Source of the DNA: Alphaproteobacteria bacterium
Lineage (GTDB): Bacteria; Pseudomonadota; Alphaproteobacteria; Caulobacterales; Caulobacteraceae
NCBI GenBank assembly: GCA_025359785.1
Contig: JANYET010000014.1
Coordinates: forward strand, 172,636-236,635
DNA length: 64,000 bases
Reading direction: 5' to 3'
Under the pieces are notes generated by a model. That model was not told where the DNA came from and made no database searches. It worked only from the letters and a program-made list of their open reading frames with translations. Made by a program: the position numbers and the translations under genes. Below are positions 29,776 to 39,653 of this stretch, piece by piece. The stretch's first letter is position 1, and each line of letters starts with the position of its first letter.

Positions 29776-32700
29776 TCGCGCCGCCAGCGGATCGCCAAGC
29801 GGCCCGCACCCTGCGCGCCGACCCGGCTGACGATCGACAGGTTGCGCTTCACCCGCCACTCCACCTGGGCCGCCCCGCCGTCGCGGCCGCCGCCGGTAAG
29901 CTCCAGATAAACGTCGTTCGTCAGGTACTTGCCGCCGGAAATTGATACGGCGCCCGAGGCCGCGTCGCCGCCGGCCAGGGCCAGCCGGTCGAGCCCGGCG
30001 AAGGTCCGCAGGTTGCCGATCACATCGAACCCGCCACCGCCGGCCAGCGCCGACAGGGCCGAGGCCAGCTGGGCGCCCTCCAGCGGCGAAAGCTGCGAGG
30101 CCGTGCGCCCGAACAGCACTTGGCTCAGCACCTCGTCGTTGGGCAGGCTGGGGGTCGAGGTCAGCGTGATTTCCGGCCGGGCCGCCGTGCCCCGGATGCG
30201 GACGTCAGCGGTCAACGACGGGTCGTCGCGCGTGGCGGTGAGATCCAGCCGCACCTGGCTGGCCTTGGTCGACAGATAGACGACGCTGGTCGGTTCGAAC
30301 TCGAAGCGCTTGCCCGCGAAATCATAGTCGCCGCGCACGACCCGCGCCGTACCGCTGAGGTCCGGGTGGGCCGTGGTCCCCCCGACGTGGGCGTCCAGCG
30401 ACAGCTCGGTATCCAGGCCATGGCCCTTGAGGAACACGCCGCGCGAGGCCTTCAGCGTCACATCCAGCGCCCAGCCGTCGCCGCTCATCCTCGGCGGCGG
30501 CAAGGACGACGGCAGGTCGGCGGGCCGGTGTCTCTCAACCACGTCCATCACCACCACGCCGGACGGCGTCGGCAGGCGCGCGGCCACATCGGCCCGATCG
30601 ATGGTCAGCGCCCCGGACAGCCGGCCCTTGCCGTCCGCCGCCCGATCGACGGTCGCCCGCCCGGTGGCCGATGCGGTGGCCATGTCGTTGTCGATCAGCC
30701 GGAAGCCCTTCAGGTCGAGCCGGAAGCTCGACGCCCCCTCGCGGGCCAGGCTGACGCGGCCGGACCCGCTGACTGAACCGCCGTGGCCGTCCACGCCGCT
30801 GGCCTGGGTCACGTTCACCGCGTCGCGGGCGAAGTCGGCCTTCAGCGTCACGCTGCGCAGGGACAGGCCGGTCGCCCCATCGTCGAACCGGCCGCCCTCG
30901 ACCGTCACCTGACCGTTGGCGTTGGGATTGGCGAGCGTGCCGCTGAGCGTTCCCTGGGCGATCACCTTGCCCGCCAGGCTGCGTTCGCCGCCGACCAGCA
31001 GGTCCCAGAGCGGTCGCACCTCGCCCTGCGCCGCGAACCTGCCGCTGATCGGCTTCTCGCGGGCGATGGCGATACGGAACGGCGCCGCCGTGGCGACCGC
31101 GGGCAGCACCACACTGCCGTTGGCGCTGAGCCCCTGGGCGTTGCTGGCCGTCATATCGAGGGCGAGGGCGTCCGACGTCAGGCGGCCCCGCACGACGCCA
31201 TCGACCCCGGACGCCACCGCCGTGCCGCGGCCCCGCGCGCCGGTGAGTTTCGCCTCCAGGTTCCCGTCCAGCCGGCCGCCACGGCCCTGTAGCGTCAGGG
31301 TGGCGTCCGTCCGCCCGGCGAGATCCTCGTCGATCAGGCCCAGGGTCAGCGCGGTCACCTGGGCGCGGACATCGGCGCCGGCCTCCGACAGCCGCCCGTC
31401 CACATCGACACGCCCGCCGTCCGAGGTCGCGAGCTTGAGCCTGGCGCTGCGCTCCGGACCGCCGAACCGCACCTGGGCGGTTTCCAGCGTGCGGAGCTCC
31501 CGGCCCCCCAGGCGCCCCTGCCCGTCAAAGGTCGCCGCATAGCCGGACCTGGCGTCGGAGAACACCCCGCGCCCGTTCAGGCCCCAGGCGCCGCCATCGG
31601 AGGTCCCCGAGGCTTGAACGAGGTAGGGCAGCTGCGCCATCGGCCCGTCCGCCGTGACCTTGCCCGTGCGCACCGTGACCGTGGAGCCGGTGAACCGCAC
31701 AGTGTCCGCCGTCAGGTTAAGCCCGGCGCGCGCGCCGCCGGGCGCCTCGGCGATCCGCACCGTTCCGGACACCCGGCCGGCGTCCAGGAATGCGCCGCGC
31801 GTCACGGCGACCTCCAGGTTGGCGGCCGATAGCGCGGCGTTGCGGAGCGACAGCGAGCCCGAGGCCTTAACTCCCGCGGCGTCCACCGACAGGCCGCTCA
31901 GGTCGATCCCGTCCTGCGGAAACCGGAAATCCGCGCGCGCGCGGGCCGGGCCAAAGGCGCTGATCGCGGCGATCGCGACCGCGCCGCTGGACCCGTCCGG
32001 CCGGGTTGCGAAGCTCAGGGTCAGGTGGGCGTCCTTCAACGGCAGGCCCGGCGCGTCGATCTGCGCCACATCCGCCGTCAGGTCGGCGTGCGGGGCGCTG
32101 AGCGAGCCCGATATGGCGCCGGAGCCCTTGGCCCTGCCCGCGATCTCGATGGGACCGGCTGTAAACGGCCCGTCGGCGCTCCAGTCGACCTTGAACGCCA
32201 GGCCGCCGTCCGCCGCCAGCACGCCGGCTGACGTGGCCTTCACCGCCGCGCCGGAGAGGCTGGCCGAACTCAGCGCGAGCTTGCGCCCCTGCAGCGTCGC
32301 CTTGGCCGACAGCTGCGGCTTGCCGCCCAGCAGACGATCCAACTCCGCGTAGCCGGTGGCGAACCGGTCGCCGCGCGCGTCAAGGCCGAAGGCCCAGGGC
32401 TGACCCGCCCTGCCCTGGGTCGCCGACCAGCTTGCGTCGGCCGATCCGGTCGCGCCAGCCCGCGCCGCCGCCAGGTTGGAGATCGTGGCCTTGCCCTTGA
32501 AGGTCAGGCCGCCCAACAGGCCCCGCGAGCCGCTCGCCTCCAGCTTCAGGCCCGCGCCGGTCACCTGCAGCTCGCGCAGCAGCAACCGTCCGTCGGCCAG
32601 CCGCGCGCCCTCGAAATTGGCTTTTGGCGCGGCCCCCAGCGCCGCCGCCACCAAGCCCGCGCCGTGGCCACCGACCCCGGCCAGCCGGGTCTTGATGTCC

Positions 32701-33962
32701 CACTGCCCGGCTTTTTCCGCGATCTCCAGCGGCCCGCTCGCCTGCGCCAACCCGTAGTCGCCGACCGTGGCGCGCCAGACGGCCGCCGTGCCGACGAACC
32801 GCCAGCCGGGCTTGCCCTCGCTCAGCCGACCGACGATGCGCGCGGGCCCCAACGCCGGACCCCCGGTGATCCGCGAAAGTTCGCCGGTCTCGGCGGTCAG
32901 CGCGATCCCCTGCGGCCCGATCCGTTGCGCGCCGCCGATCCGTTGCGCGCCGAGGTCGCCCAGGCCCTGGGCGCGCAGGTTGAGATTTGCCGAGGCTATC
33001 TGGCCATCGAGGGCGAACAGCTGAGGCCCGGACCGGCGGCCGGACAGGACGAAGCTCGCCTGCGGACCGAAGCGGGCGGCGTAGGGCGCCGTCAGCGTCG
33101 AGGCGGTCAGCGAGACCACGCCGCGCGCGTCGCCGCCGTCCTTGTTCCAGGCGCCCTGGGCTTTGAGGGGCTGGATCGCGCCGGAATTGGCGATCGCCGT
33201 GAACTGCCCGGCGGACGTCGCCCCGCTGGCCTGGACCTTGAGCACGAAGGGTTGGTTGGGCGGCAGGCCCAGCGCCCCGGCCAACGCGCCACCCCGCGCC
33301 TCCACGCCGTCCAAGCGCAGCACGAGAGGGCGCGCCCTGGTGACATCATAGTCGAGATTCAGGTGGTCGCCGGGGTGCAGGATGCTGACCGCGCGGACCC
33401 GGCCGCGCTGATCGCCGCTGCGCTCGACGTCGAGGTTGAGGTCCAGGTCGTAGGTCCCGCGCTCGTAGCTGAACGCCGGTTCCATCTCGATGCGCGCGTG
33501 CGCCTTGTCGATGTGGAACGAGACCGGCAGGCCGGTGTCCTGGCCCTTTTGCGTAAACGTCGGCCGGCGGATCAGGCGAATGACGTCGGCGCTGATCGTA
33601 TCGGCGTGGAAGTTTCGAGTGAGAAGTTCCTCGTAACGCCATGCCATGTGCAGATTATCGGCCTCAAGCCATACCCCGCCCTCGTCGCGGATGGTCAGCT
33701 TGCGCACGGTCACGTCGCGCCAGATGTCGCCGCTCAGGCCCTCGATCTTCAGCCGCCCCATGCGGCCGACCTTCAGCCCGTCGGCGCCCGCCTCGATCAG
33801 GAATCGGGCCTGCGGCAGCAGCACCCCGAACCGCGCGCCGAGCACCAGCACCGCCAGCGCCGCGAGAACGCCCAGCAGAAGCAGCACCGCGCCCTGCCGC
33901 AGCGTGCGCTGGGGAATCTCTGGGAGATGCAGATCCGGCAGGTGATGCTCGGGCCCGGTCAA
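29769..33962 (-). CDS. tamB: Translocation and assembly module subunit TamB
   Basis: A protein of about 1397 residues anchored in the inner membrane by an N-terminal helix (about 20-40). It forms a long AsmA-like/beta-taco repeat region spanning the periplasm, with the conserved DUF490 C-terminal domain. It works with TamA in outer-membrane lipid transport and protein insertion. No ATG precedes the anchor helix, so a TTG at 33962 overlapping the tamA stop (TTGA) is the likely start; a longer reading would lie inside tamA. An 18-base tandem repeat near 32919-32954 duplicates GAQRIG. Confidence 0.92.
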   Translation of the reverse strand: MTGPEHHLPDLHLPEIPQRTLRQGAVLLLLGVLAALAVLVLGARFGVLLPQARFLIEAGADGLKVGRMGRLKIEGLSGDIWRDVTVRKLTIRDEGGVWLEADNLHMAWRYEELLTRNFHADTISADVIRLIRRPTFTQKGQDTGLPVSFHIDKAHARIEMEPAFSYERGTYDLDLNLDVERSGDQRGRVRAVSILHPGDHLNLDYDVTRARPLVLRLDGVEARGGALAGALGLPPNQPFVLKVQASGATSAGQFTAIANSGAIQPLKAQGAWNKDGGDARGVVSLTASTLTAPYAARFGPQASFVLSGRRSGPQLFALDGQIASANLNLRAQGLGDLGAQRIGGAQRIGPQGIALTAETGELSRITGGPALGPARIVGRLSEGKPGWRFVGTAAVWRATVGDYGLAQASGPLEIAEKAGQWDIKTRLAGVGGHGAGLVAAALGAAPKANFEGARLADGRLLLRELQVTGAGLKLEASGSRGLLGGLTFKGKATISNLAAARAGATGSADASWSATQGRAGQPWAFGLDARGDRFATGYAELDRLLGGKPQLSAKATLQGRKLALSSASLSGAAVKATSAGVLAADGGLAFKVDWSADGPFTAGPIEIAGRAKGSGAISGSLSAPHADLTADVAQIDAPGLPLKDAHLTLSFATRPDGSSGAVAIAAISAFGPARARADFRFPQDGIDLSGLSVDAAGVKASGSLSLRNAALSAANLEVAVTRGAFLDAGRVSGTVRIAEAPGGARAGLNLTADTVRFTGSTVTVRTGKVTADGPMAQLPYLVQASGTSDGGAWGLNGRGVFSDARSGYAATFDGQGRLGGRELRTLETAQVRFGGPERSARLKLATSDGGRVDVDGRLSEAGADVRAQVTALTLGLIDEDLAGRTDATLTLQGRGGRLDGNLEAKLTGARGRGTAVASGVDGVVRGRLTSDALALDMTASNAQGLSANGSVVLPAVATAAPFRIAIAREKPISGRFAAQGEVRPLWDLLVGGERSLAGKVIAQGTLSGTLANPNANGQVTVEGGRFDDGATGLSLRSVTLKADFARDAVNVTQASGVDGHGGSVSGSGRVSLAREGASSFRLDLKGFRLIDNDMATASATGRATVDRAADGKGRLSGALTIDRADVAARLPTPSGVVVMDVVERHRPADLPSSLPPPRMSGDGWALDVTLKASRGVFLKGHGLDTELSLDAHVGGTTAHPDLSGTARVVRGDYDFAGKRFEFEPTSVVYLSTKASQVRLDLTATRDDPSLTADVRIRGTAARPEITLTSTPSLPNDEVLSQVLFGRTASQLSPLEGAQLASALSALAGGGGFDVIGNLRTFAGLDRLALAGGDAASGAVSISGGKYLTNDVYLELTGGGRDGGAAQVEWRVKRNLSIVSRVGAQGAGRLAIRWRRDY
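32919..32951. repeat. Short in-frame tandem repeat in tamB
   Basis: Two adjacent copies of gatccgttgcgcgcc separated by three bases (an 18-base unit) encode GAQRIGGAQRIG within TamB. This is probably replication slippage in a repetitive beta-rich region. Confidence 0.7.
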
Positions 33963-35764
33963 AAGCTCTGCCCGATGCTGACATAGACCTGAAACGGCGC
34001 CTGACCCCGGCGGCTGGTCACCGGGGTCGCCAGGTCGATGCGGATCGGGCCGAAGCCCAGGTCGTAGCGCAGGCCAAGGCCCGCGCCGATGCTGAGGTCG
34101 CGGAAGCTCGGGAACTGCGCGCCGCCCACCGCGCCCGCGTCGACAAAGGCCACGATCCCCCATTTGTCGGTCAGCCGGTGACGCAGTTCCACCGACGCCT
34201 CGACCAGCGACAGGCCGCCCTCCGGCGTGTTGTCCGCGAGCCTGGGGCCCACTTCCTGGAAGCCGAAGCCACGCACCGATCCGCCGCCGCCGGCGAAGAA
34301 GCGTTGCGGCGCCGGAATCTCCTCGATCGCACCGTTCAGAATGCTGCCCACATGCAGCCGGCCCGCCAGGCTGGTGCGGCCTTCCGCATCGAACGGCAGA
34401 TAGCCCGACACCTGCCCCTGGGCCTTGAGGTAGGGGAGCACGCCCTCGCCGGTCAGCAGCGTCGGCTCGATCCGCGCGCTCGCCCGCCAGCCGCGCCGCG
34501 GATCCAGCGGATCGTCCGAGCGGTCGAGCTGCATGTCGGCCAGGGTCGCGAAGGTAGCGATATCGCGCCCCAGCGGCGTCAGATTGCCGATCCGCACCTC
34601 GCTGGTGCGGCTGAGATCCACCGAGGCGCCGTAGGTGAAATAGGTCCCCGTCAGCCCGAAGGTCGCGTTGGGGCCCCAGCGGCGGGTGACGTCGGCGCTG
34701 GCCATGACGCCTTCCTGATCGAAGGCCGGCGTACTGGTGCGATAGAGGGCGGCGCGCGTGGCCAGGGTCTGGCGAGGCGTCCGCCAGTGCGGCAGGGACA
34801 GATCAACCTGCACCCGGGTGTCGAGCTTCGACAGGCGGCCCAGCGCCGAAAAGGTGTCGGCCCGCCCCAGCAGGTTGTAGCGGGTCCATTTGGCGTCGAG
34901 GCCCACGCCAGCGGTGGTGTCGTAGCTCGCGCCCAGTTCGATGGTCCGCTTCAGTCGCTCGGCGACGCTGACGACGACCGGCCGCAAGCCATCGGCCTGC
35001 ATGTCGGCGGCCGGCGCCAGCGCCACGGTGACCGACTCGAAGACCCCGGTGTCCAGCAGCCGCCGCTCCAGTTCGGCGACGTCTTCGGGGTCGTAGGCGT
35101 CGCCCCGCCGCCAGGGCGCGAGGTGCTGCATCCACGCCGGTCGGGTGCGGCCGTTGGTGGTCAGCTGGATGCCGTCCAGGTGGGCGATGGCGCCGGACGC
35201 GATGCGATAGTCCGGGGTCACCGTCAGGTCGGCGTGGTCGACCACGACCTCGCGCGGCTCGGTCTTCACGTCGGCGTAGCCGCGCTTCTGGATAGCGGCC
35301 ACCGCCCGACCCTCGGCGGCGACCACGTCGGCGGCGCGGCCGGGCTGGCCCGGCGGCAAGGCCATGGCGGTGTTGGCCGCTTCGGCGGCGGCGGCGTCCG
35401 GTGGCGGCCCGATCCAGTCGATTCGCGCAGGGCCCAACTTGAACCGCGGTCCGGGTGCGATTTTCACCAGCGCCTTGGGCGCGTCGCCCTCGCCCACGTC
35501 CGGCTCGACGTCATAGGCGTAGTAGCCTTCGGCGCGCAGGACGGTGATGGCGTCCTCGGCCGCTTCGCGGGCGCGGCGGCGGGCTTCGAAGCGGTTTTCG
35601 ATCGGCCGGTCGGTGTCGCCAACCGCGCGGGCGACGGCGGCGCGAAGGTCGGCCGGCAGCGCGCCTTCGATCTGGGCCTTGGGTTCGGCGGCGGCGGCAG
35701 GTGTGCTGAGGCCCTGAACGAGGAGGGCCGCTCCGGCCGTCATGGCGTAGATCAGACGCGCCAA
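33959..35764 (-). CDS. tamA: Omp85-family outer membrane protein TamA
   Basis: About 601 residues: a signal peptide, about three POTRA domains (roughly 40-270) and a C-terminal 16-strand beta barrel ending in the aromatic VYVSIGQSF. TamA pairs with TamB, encoded immediately downstream. The start is ambiguous. ATG 35743 gives a signal peptide without a positive n-region. TTG 35764, preceded by GAGG, adds an Arg and makes a better signal peptide, so I prefer it. The VRGFGFQEVG motif of the L6 loop is visible near residue 470. Confidence 0.92.
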   Translation of the reverse strand: MARLIYAMTAGAALLVQGLSTPAAAAEPKAQIEGALPADLRAAVARAVGDTDRPIENRFEARRRAREAAEDAITVLRAEGYYAYDVEPDVGEGDAPKALVKIAPGPRFKLGPARIDWIGPPPDAAAAEAANTAMALPPGQPGRAADVVAAEGRAVAAIQKRGYADVKTEPREVVVDHADLTVTPDYRIASGAIAHLDGIQLTTNGRTRPAWMQHLAPWRRGDAYDPEDVAELERRLLDTGVFESVTVALAPAADMQADGLRPVVVSVAERLKRTIELGASYDTTAGVGLDAKWTRYNLLGRADTFSALGRLSKLDTRVQVDLSLPHWRTPRQTLATRAALYRTSTPAFDQEGVMASADVTRRWGPNATFGLTGTYFTYGASVDLSRTSEVRIGNLTPLGRDIATFATLADMQLDRSDDPLDPRRGWRASARIEPTLLTGEGVLPYLKAQGQVSGYLPFDAEGRTSLAGRLHVGSILNGAIEEIPAPQRFFAGGGGSVRGFGFQEVGPRLADNTPEGGLSLVEASVELRHRLTDKWGIVAFVDAGAVGGAQFPSFRDLSIGAGLGLRYDLGFGPIRIDLATPVTSRRGQAPFQVYVSIGQSF

Positions 35765-35942
35765 GCTCTCGATTTCCTCGCACGCCCCCGTGGGGCGGGT
35801 GTAGCCGCGCCCCGCGAGGCTGTCACCCCGCGGGAAAATGTCGGCGCCCAAAGCCTGTGCAGTCGCCGCGGCGCAGGGCATCAATGGACGAAAGGCCGCG
35901 CCCGTCTTCCGGTGACGCCGTAAGGGCCTTAAGGACTATACG

Positions 35943-37451
35943 GTGGCAAGAAGGGCGTCAGGCGTGAAGTTGGGGGCAGCCAAGGCCAAAGGGGCCGACC
36001 GCGGGTCGGCGATCGACGCCCCGGCCGTGCCCTATGACGAGATGCGCGACGCCGACGGCGCGGTCCGGCCGCAGTACGCCTCGCTCGCCGCGCGCATCGA
36101 AACGCTCAGCGCCGACGAACTGGCCGAGCGCCAGCGCACCCTCGAACGTTTCTTCCTGCTGCAGGGCATCACCTTCACGGTCTATGGCGCCGAGAGCACC
36201 ACGGAGCGGATCATCCCCACCGACCTGCTGCCCCGGATCATCTCGGCCGAGGAATGGAAGATCATCGAGGCTGGCCTGATCCAGCGCCTGAAGGCGCTGA
36301 ACATGTTCCTGGCCGACATCTATTCCAGCCAGCAGATCCTGATGGACGGGGTGGTGCCCCGCGACCTGGTGCTGAACGCGCCGTCGTACCAGCGGGAGAT
36401 GCAGAACCTCTTCGTGCCGCACAGCGCCTACGCCAACGTCTGCGGCTCGGACCTGATCCGCCAGCCCAACGGCGAATTCGCGGTGCTGGAAGACAATCTG
36501 CGGGTGCCCTCGGGCGTGTCCTACATGTTGGCCAACCGCGAGGCGTCCAAGCGCGTGTTCCCGGGCACGTTCCGAGGCGCCGGCGTGCGGCCCATCGACC
36601 GCTATCCTGACCTGCTGCTGACCACGCTGAAGTCCATGGCCGCCGACTGGCGCCCGAACCCGCAGGTCGTTGTGCTGACGCCGGGCGTCTATAACTCCGC
36701 CTATTTCGAGCACGCCTATCTGGCGCGGCTGATGGGCGTGCCGCTGGTCGAGGGCCGCGACCTCGTGGTGCACGACAACATGGTCTACATGCGCACCACC
36801 ACCGGACTGCGCCGGATCGACGTGATCTATCGCCGGGTGGATGACGACTTCATCGACCCCCTGACCTTCCGCCGGGACTCCGGCCTGGGGTCGGCCGGCC
36901 TGTTCAACGCCTACCGGGCTGGCAACGTGGTGATCTGTAACGCACCCGGCACCGGCGTCGCCGACGACAAGGCGGTCTATGCCTATGTGCCGGCGATCAT
37001 CCGCTACTACCTGGGCGAGGACGCCATCCTGCCCAACATCGAGACCTTCCTCTGTCGCGAACCGGCCCAGCTCAGCCACGTGCTGGCCAACCTGGACAAG
37101 TTCGTGGTCAAGGCGGTTGGCGCGTCCGGCGGCTACGGCATGCTGGTCGGCCCGCACTCCACCAAGGCCCAGCAGGACGAGTTCGCCGCGGCCCTGACGG
37201 CCGATCCAAACAACTATATCGCCCAGCCGACCATCCAGCTTTCCACCGGGCCGTGCCTGATCGGCGACGAGATCGATTCCCGTCACGTCGACCTGCGCCC
37301 CTTTATCCTGTCGGGCGAGAAGATCGTGGTGACGCCCGGCGCGCTGACCCGCGTGGCGCTGCGCAAGGGCTCGCTGGTGGTCAACTCCAGCCAGGGCGGC
37401 GGGTCGAAGGACACCTGGGTGCTGACCGACCGCAAGGACCTGCAACCGTGA
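35943..37451 (+). CDS. Circularly permuted type 2 ATP-grasp protein
   Basis: A 502-residue COG2308-type (DUF404/DUF407) ATP-grasp enzyme, expected to form amide bonds on an unknown substrate. Typical segments include YGAESTTERIIPTDLLPRII, VLEDNLRVPSGVSYM and VVKAVGASGGYGMLVG. The start is a GTG at 35943. Immediately downstream are an alpha-E protein and a transglutaminase-like protein. This trio recurs across bacteria and is thought to make or modify an unidentified peptide-like product. The trio is complete here, but no Anbu protease gene is present nearby. Confidence 0.93.
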   Translation: MARRASGVKLGAAKAKGADRGSAIDAPAVPYDEMRDADGAVRPQYASLAARIETLSADELAERQRTLERFFLLQGITFTVYGAESTTERIIPTDLLPRIISAEEWKIIEAGLIQRLKALNMFLADIYSSQQILMDGVVPRDLVLNAPSYQREMQNLFVPHSAYANVCGSDLIRQPNGEFAVLEDNLRVPSGVSYMLANREASKRVFPGTFRGAGVRPIDRYPDLLLTTLKSMAADWRPNPQVVVLTPGVYNSAYFEHAYLARLMGVPLVEGRDLVVHDNMVYMRTTTGLRRIDVIYRRVDDDFIDPLTFRRDSGLGSAGLFNAYRAGNVVICNAPGTGVADDKAVYAYVPAIIRYYLGEDAILPNIETFLCREPAQLSHVLANLDKFVVKAVGASGGYGMLVGPHSTKAQQDEFAAALTADPNNYIAQPTIQLSTGPCLIGDEIDSRHVDLRPFILSGEKIVVTPGALTRVALRKGSLVVNSSQGGGSKDTWVLTDRKDLQP

Positions 37452-37482
37452 TGCTCGCCCATCTTCGCAAAGGGTCGCTGGC

Positions 37483-38430
37483 ATGATGCTCGCGAGGGTT
37501 GCGGACAGCCTCTACTGGATCGGCCGCTATGTGGAGCGGGCCGAGCATCTGTGCCGGCTGTCCGACGTCATGCTGACGGCGACGCTGGACCGCACCGAGT
37601 CGGCCACCCAGATCGCCCGCATCGCGCTCGCCGCCGTGGGCGATCCAGACGATGCGGCCAAGGCGCTGGACCCCTATGAGGCCGCCCGCGCCCTGGTGCT
37701 GGACCTGGAGGATCCGGGCTCGGTCGCCTCGTCGCTGGCCCGCGCCCGGGAAAACGCCCGCCAGGTGCGCGACCAAATCACCACCGAGACCTGGGAGCGG
37801 TTGAATCTCATCCATCTGCGGATGAGCGATCCCAACGCAGCGCGCGATTTCGCCGACGGGAGCCAAGCCTTCCTGCACGAGACCATCGCCGACCTGCACC
37901 TGTTCAAGGGCGCGGCCGACGCCACCATGAGCCATGGCGAGGGCTGGCGGTTTTTCCAGTTGGGCGTCTACCTGGAGCGCGCCCAGCTGATCGGCGCGCT
38001 GCTGGAAGTCTGTTTCGGCGACCGCCGCCGCCGCGCGATCACCGACCACCAGGCGCTGACCAGCCTGTTGCGGATGGGCTGCGCGCTGGAGCCCTACCTG
38101 CGAGTCTACACCGCCGACATGCAGCCCAAGTACATCCTGGAATTCCTGCTGCTGGACGAGGACTTCCCGCGTTCAGTCCGCTTCTGCACGGCCCGCATCG
38201 AGGAGCACCTGAGTTCGATCAGCCGCCATGTAGAGGCTGCCGGCGTCTCTGGGCCTGACCGCCTGGCCGGCCGGCTGCGCGCGCGCCTGCAGTACGCCGA
38301 CATGGGTGAGATTCAGGCTGGCGGCGCCAGCGCGTTCCTGGCCGCGGTGATCGACGAGTGCGCCGCCGTCCACCGCCAAGTCTACGAAACCTTCGTCGCC
38401 TACACCCTCGAACAGCGACTTCCCGCTTGA
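37483..38430 (+). CDS. Alpha-E domain-containing protein (COG2307)
   Basis: A 315-residue, largely helical protein of the DUF403/alpha-E family, beginning MLARVADSLYWIGRYVERAEH, the family signature. It follows the circularly permuted ATP-grasp gene by 31 bases and precedes the transglutaminase by 28 bases, as in many genomes. No catalytic mechanism is known for the family; it probably partners the ATP-grasp enzyme. ATG 37483 and ATG 37486 are both possible. Confidence 0.93.
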   Translation: MMLARVADSLYWIGRYVERAEHLCRLSDVMLTATLDRTESATQIARIALAAVGDPDDAAKALDPYEAARALVLDLEDPGSVASSLARARENARQVRDQITTETWERLNLIHLRMSDPNAARDFADGSQAFLHETIADLHLFKGAADATMSHGEGWRFFQLGVYLERAQLIGALLEVCFGDRRRRAITDHQALTSLLRMGCALEPYLRVYTADMQPKYILEFLLLDEDFPRSVRFCTARIEEHLSSISRHVEAAGVSGPDRLAGRLRARLQYADMGEIQAGGASAFLAAVIDECAAVHRQVYETFVAYTLEQRLPA

Positions 38431-38458
38431 TCTTGGCGCCCTAAGGACCAGACCGCCC

Positions 38459-39433
38459 GTGCTCCTCGCCGTCCGCCACTCGACCCGTTACCTCTACGAC
38501 CAGCCGGTGCGCGAGAGCGTCATGGAGCTGTGGATGCAGCCGCAGAAGCTTAGCCATCAGCGGCTGATCAGCTTCGAGCTGGAGATCGAGCCGGCCGCCC
38601 AGCTGTTCTCCTACGCCGACACCTTCGGCAACGCCGTCTACCACTTCGACATCCCCCAGCCGCACGACCGGTTGACCATCACCGCGCGATCGGCGGTCGA
38701 GACCGAGCCGCCGCCGGCCCTGCCCGACGGGCTCGACCGCGGCGAATGGGACCGGCTGAAGTCGGATTTCGTGCGGGGTGAGCATTTCGACTTCCTGCAT
38801 CCGCACGGTTTCGCCGGCCCGACCGCGGCGCTGGCCGCCTTCGTCGCCGAGAAAAACCTGGACGAGCTGCGGGTGCGCGATCCGTTCCGCGCGCTGCTCG
38901 ACCTCAACCGCGCGATCTACGACGCCTTCGCCTACGAAGCTGGCGTCACCCGCGCCGATTCGCCGATCGACGATGTGTTGAAGGCCCGAGGCGGCGTCTG
39001 TCAGGACTTCGCCCATGTGATGATCGCTATCTGCCGGGAGTGGGGCATCCCGGCGCGCTACGTTTCGGGTTATCTGTTCACCGACCGCAAGGCCGGGGAC
39101 CGCTCCGATCCCGACGCCACCCACGCCTGGGTCGAGGTGTTCCTGCCCAGCCTGCGGTGGGTCGGCTTCGACCCGACCAACAACATCATCGCCGCTGAGC
39201 GCCACATCGCCTGCGCGGTCGGCCGCGACTATTCCGACGTCCCGCCCTCGCGTGGCGTCTACAAGGGCGAGGCGGAGAGCGAACTGGCGGTTGGCGTCAC
39301 GGTGCGCAAGGCGCGCGCCGCGGTCAGCGAGCCGGAGTTTCTGCGCATCTCGCAGCCGACTCCCAAGCCCGGCCAGCGCCGCGCGCAATACTCGGGTCTC
39401 GCCTACGACCAGCAGCGCCAGCAACAGCAATAG
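38459..39433 (+). CDS. Transglutaminase-like cysteine peptidase/amidase
   Basis: A 324-residue protein with an N-terminal beta-domain (about 1-100) and a transglutaminase core. The catalytic triad is visible as Cys in GGVCQDF, His in ATHAWVEVF and Asp in GFDPTNNI. The start is a GTG at 38459 giving VLLAVRHSTRYLYDQP, the usual family N-terminus. It ends the three-gene ATP-grasp/alpha-E cluster. The C-terminus is Gln-rich. It probably hydrolyses or forms amide bonds in the product of its neighbours; no substrate is known. Confidence 0.93.
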   Translation: MLLAVRHSTRYLYDQPVRESVMELWMQPQKLSHQRLISFELEIEPAAQLFSYADTFGNAVYHFDIPQPHDRLTITARSAVETEPPPALPDGLDRGEWDRLKSDFVRGEHFDFLHPHGFAGPTAALAAFVAEKNLDELRVRDPFRALLDLNRAIYDAFAYEAGVTRADSPIDDVLKARGGVCQDFAHVMIAICREWGIPARYVSGYLFTDRKAGDRSDPDATHAWVEVFLPSLRWVGFDPTNNIIAAERHIACAVGRDYSDVPPSRGVYKGEAESELAVGVTVRKARAAVSEPEFLRISQPTPKPGQRRAQYSGLAYDQQRQQQQ

Positions 39434-39516
39434 CGAGGCCCAAAGCACCCTTGCGCCGCAAGGGCCCGGCGCCTAAGGTCCGCGCCGCTTCGCCAGGGCT
39501 TCTTGCCCGGCGTCGT

Positions 39517-39591
39517 GGGCCGGTAGCTCAGTGGTAGAGCATTCGACTTTTAATCGAATGGTCGTGAGTTCGAACCTCACCCGGCCTACCA
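39517..39591 (+). tRNA. tRNA-Lys (anticodon TTT)
   Basis: A 75-base cloverleaf with encoded CCA. The acceptor stem GGGCCGG pairs with CCGGCCT (a G-U at 1:72). The D stem is GCTC/GAGC, the anticodon stem TTCGA/TCGAA closes the loop CTTTTAA, and the T arm is GTGAG-TTCGAAC-CTCAC. The anticodon is UUU, reading lysine codons. Confidence 0.98.
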
Positions 39592-39653
39592 ACATTCCTC
39601 CGATTCACAGACCACCTCCCACTTGCCCGGAAGTCGGCTAAGGGTGTTGCGCC

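Noticed and set aside
33641..35923. Long plus-strand open frame (760 codons) opposite tamA
   Set aside because: Arg/Ala/Gly/His-rich composition typical of antisense frames in GC-rich DNA; the minus-strand TamA has a signal peptide, POTRA domains and a barrel.
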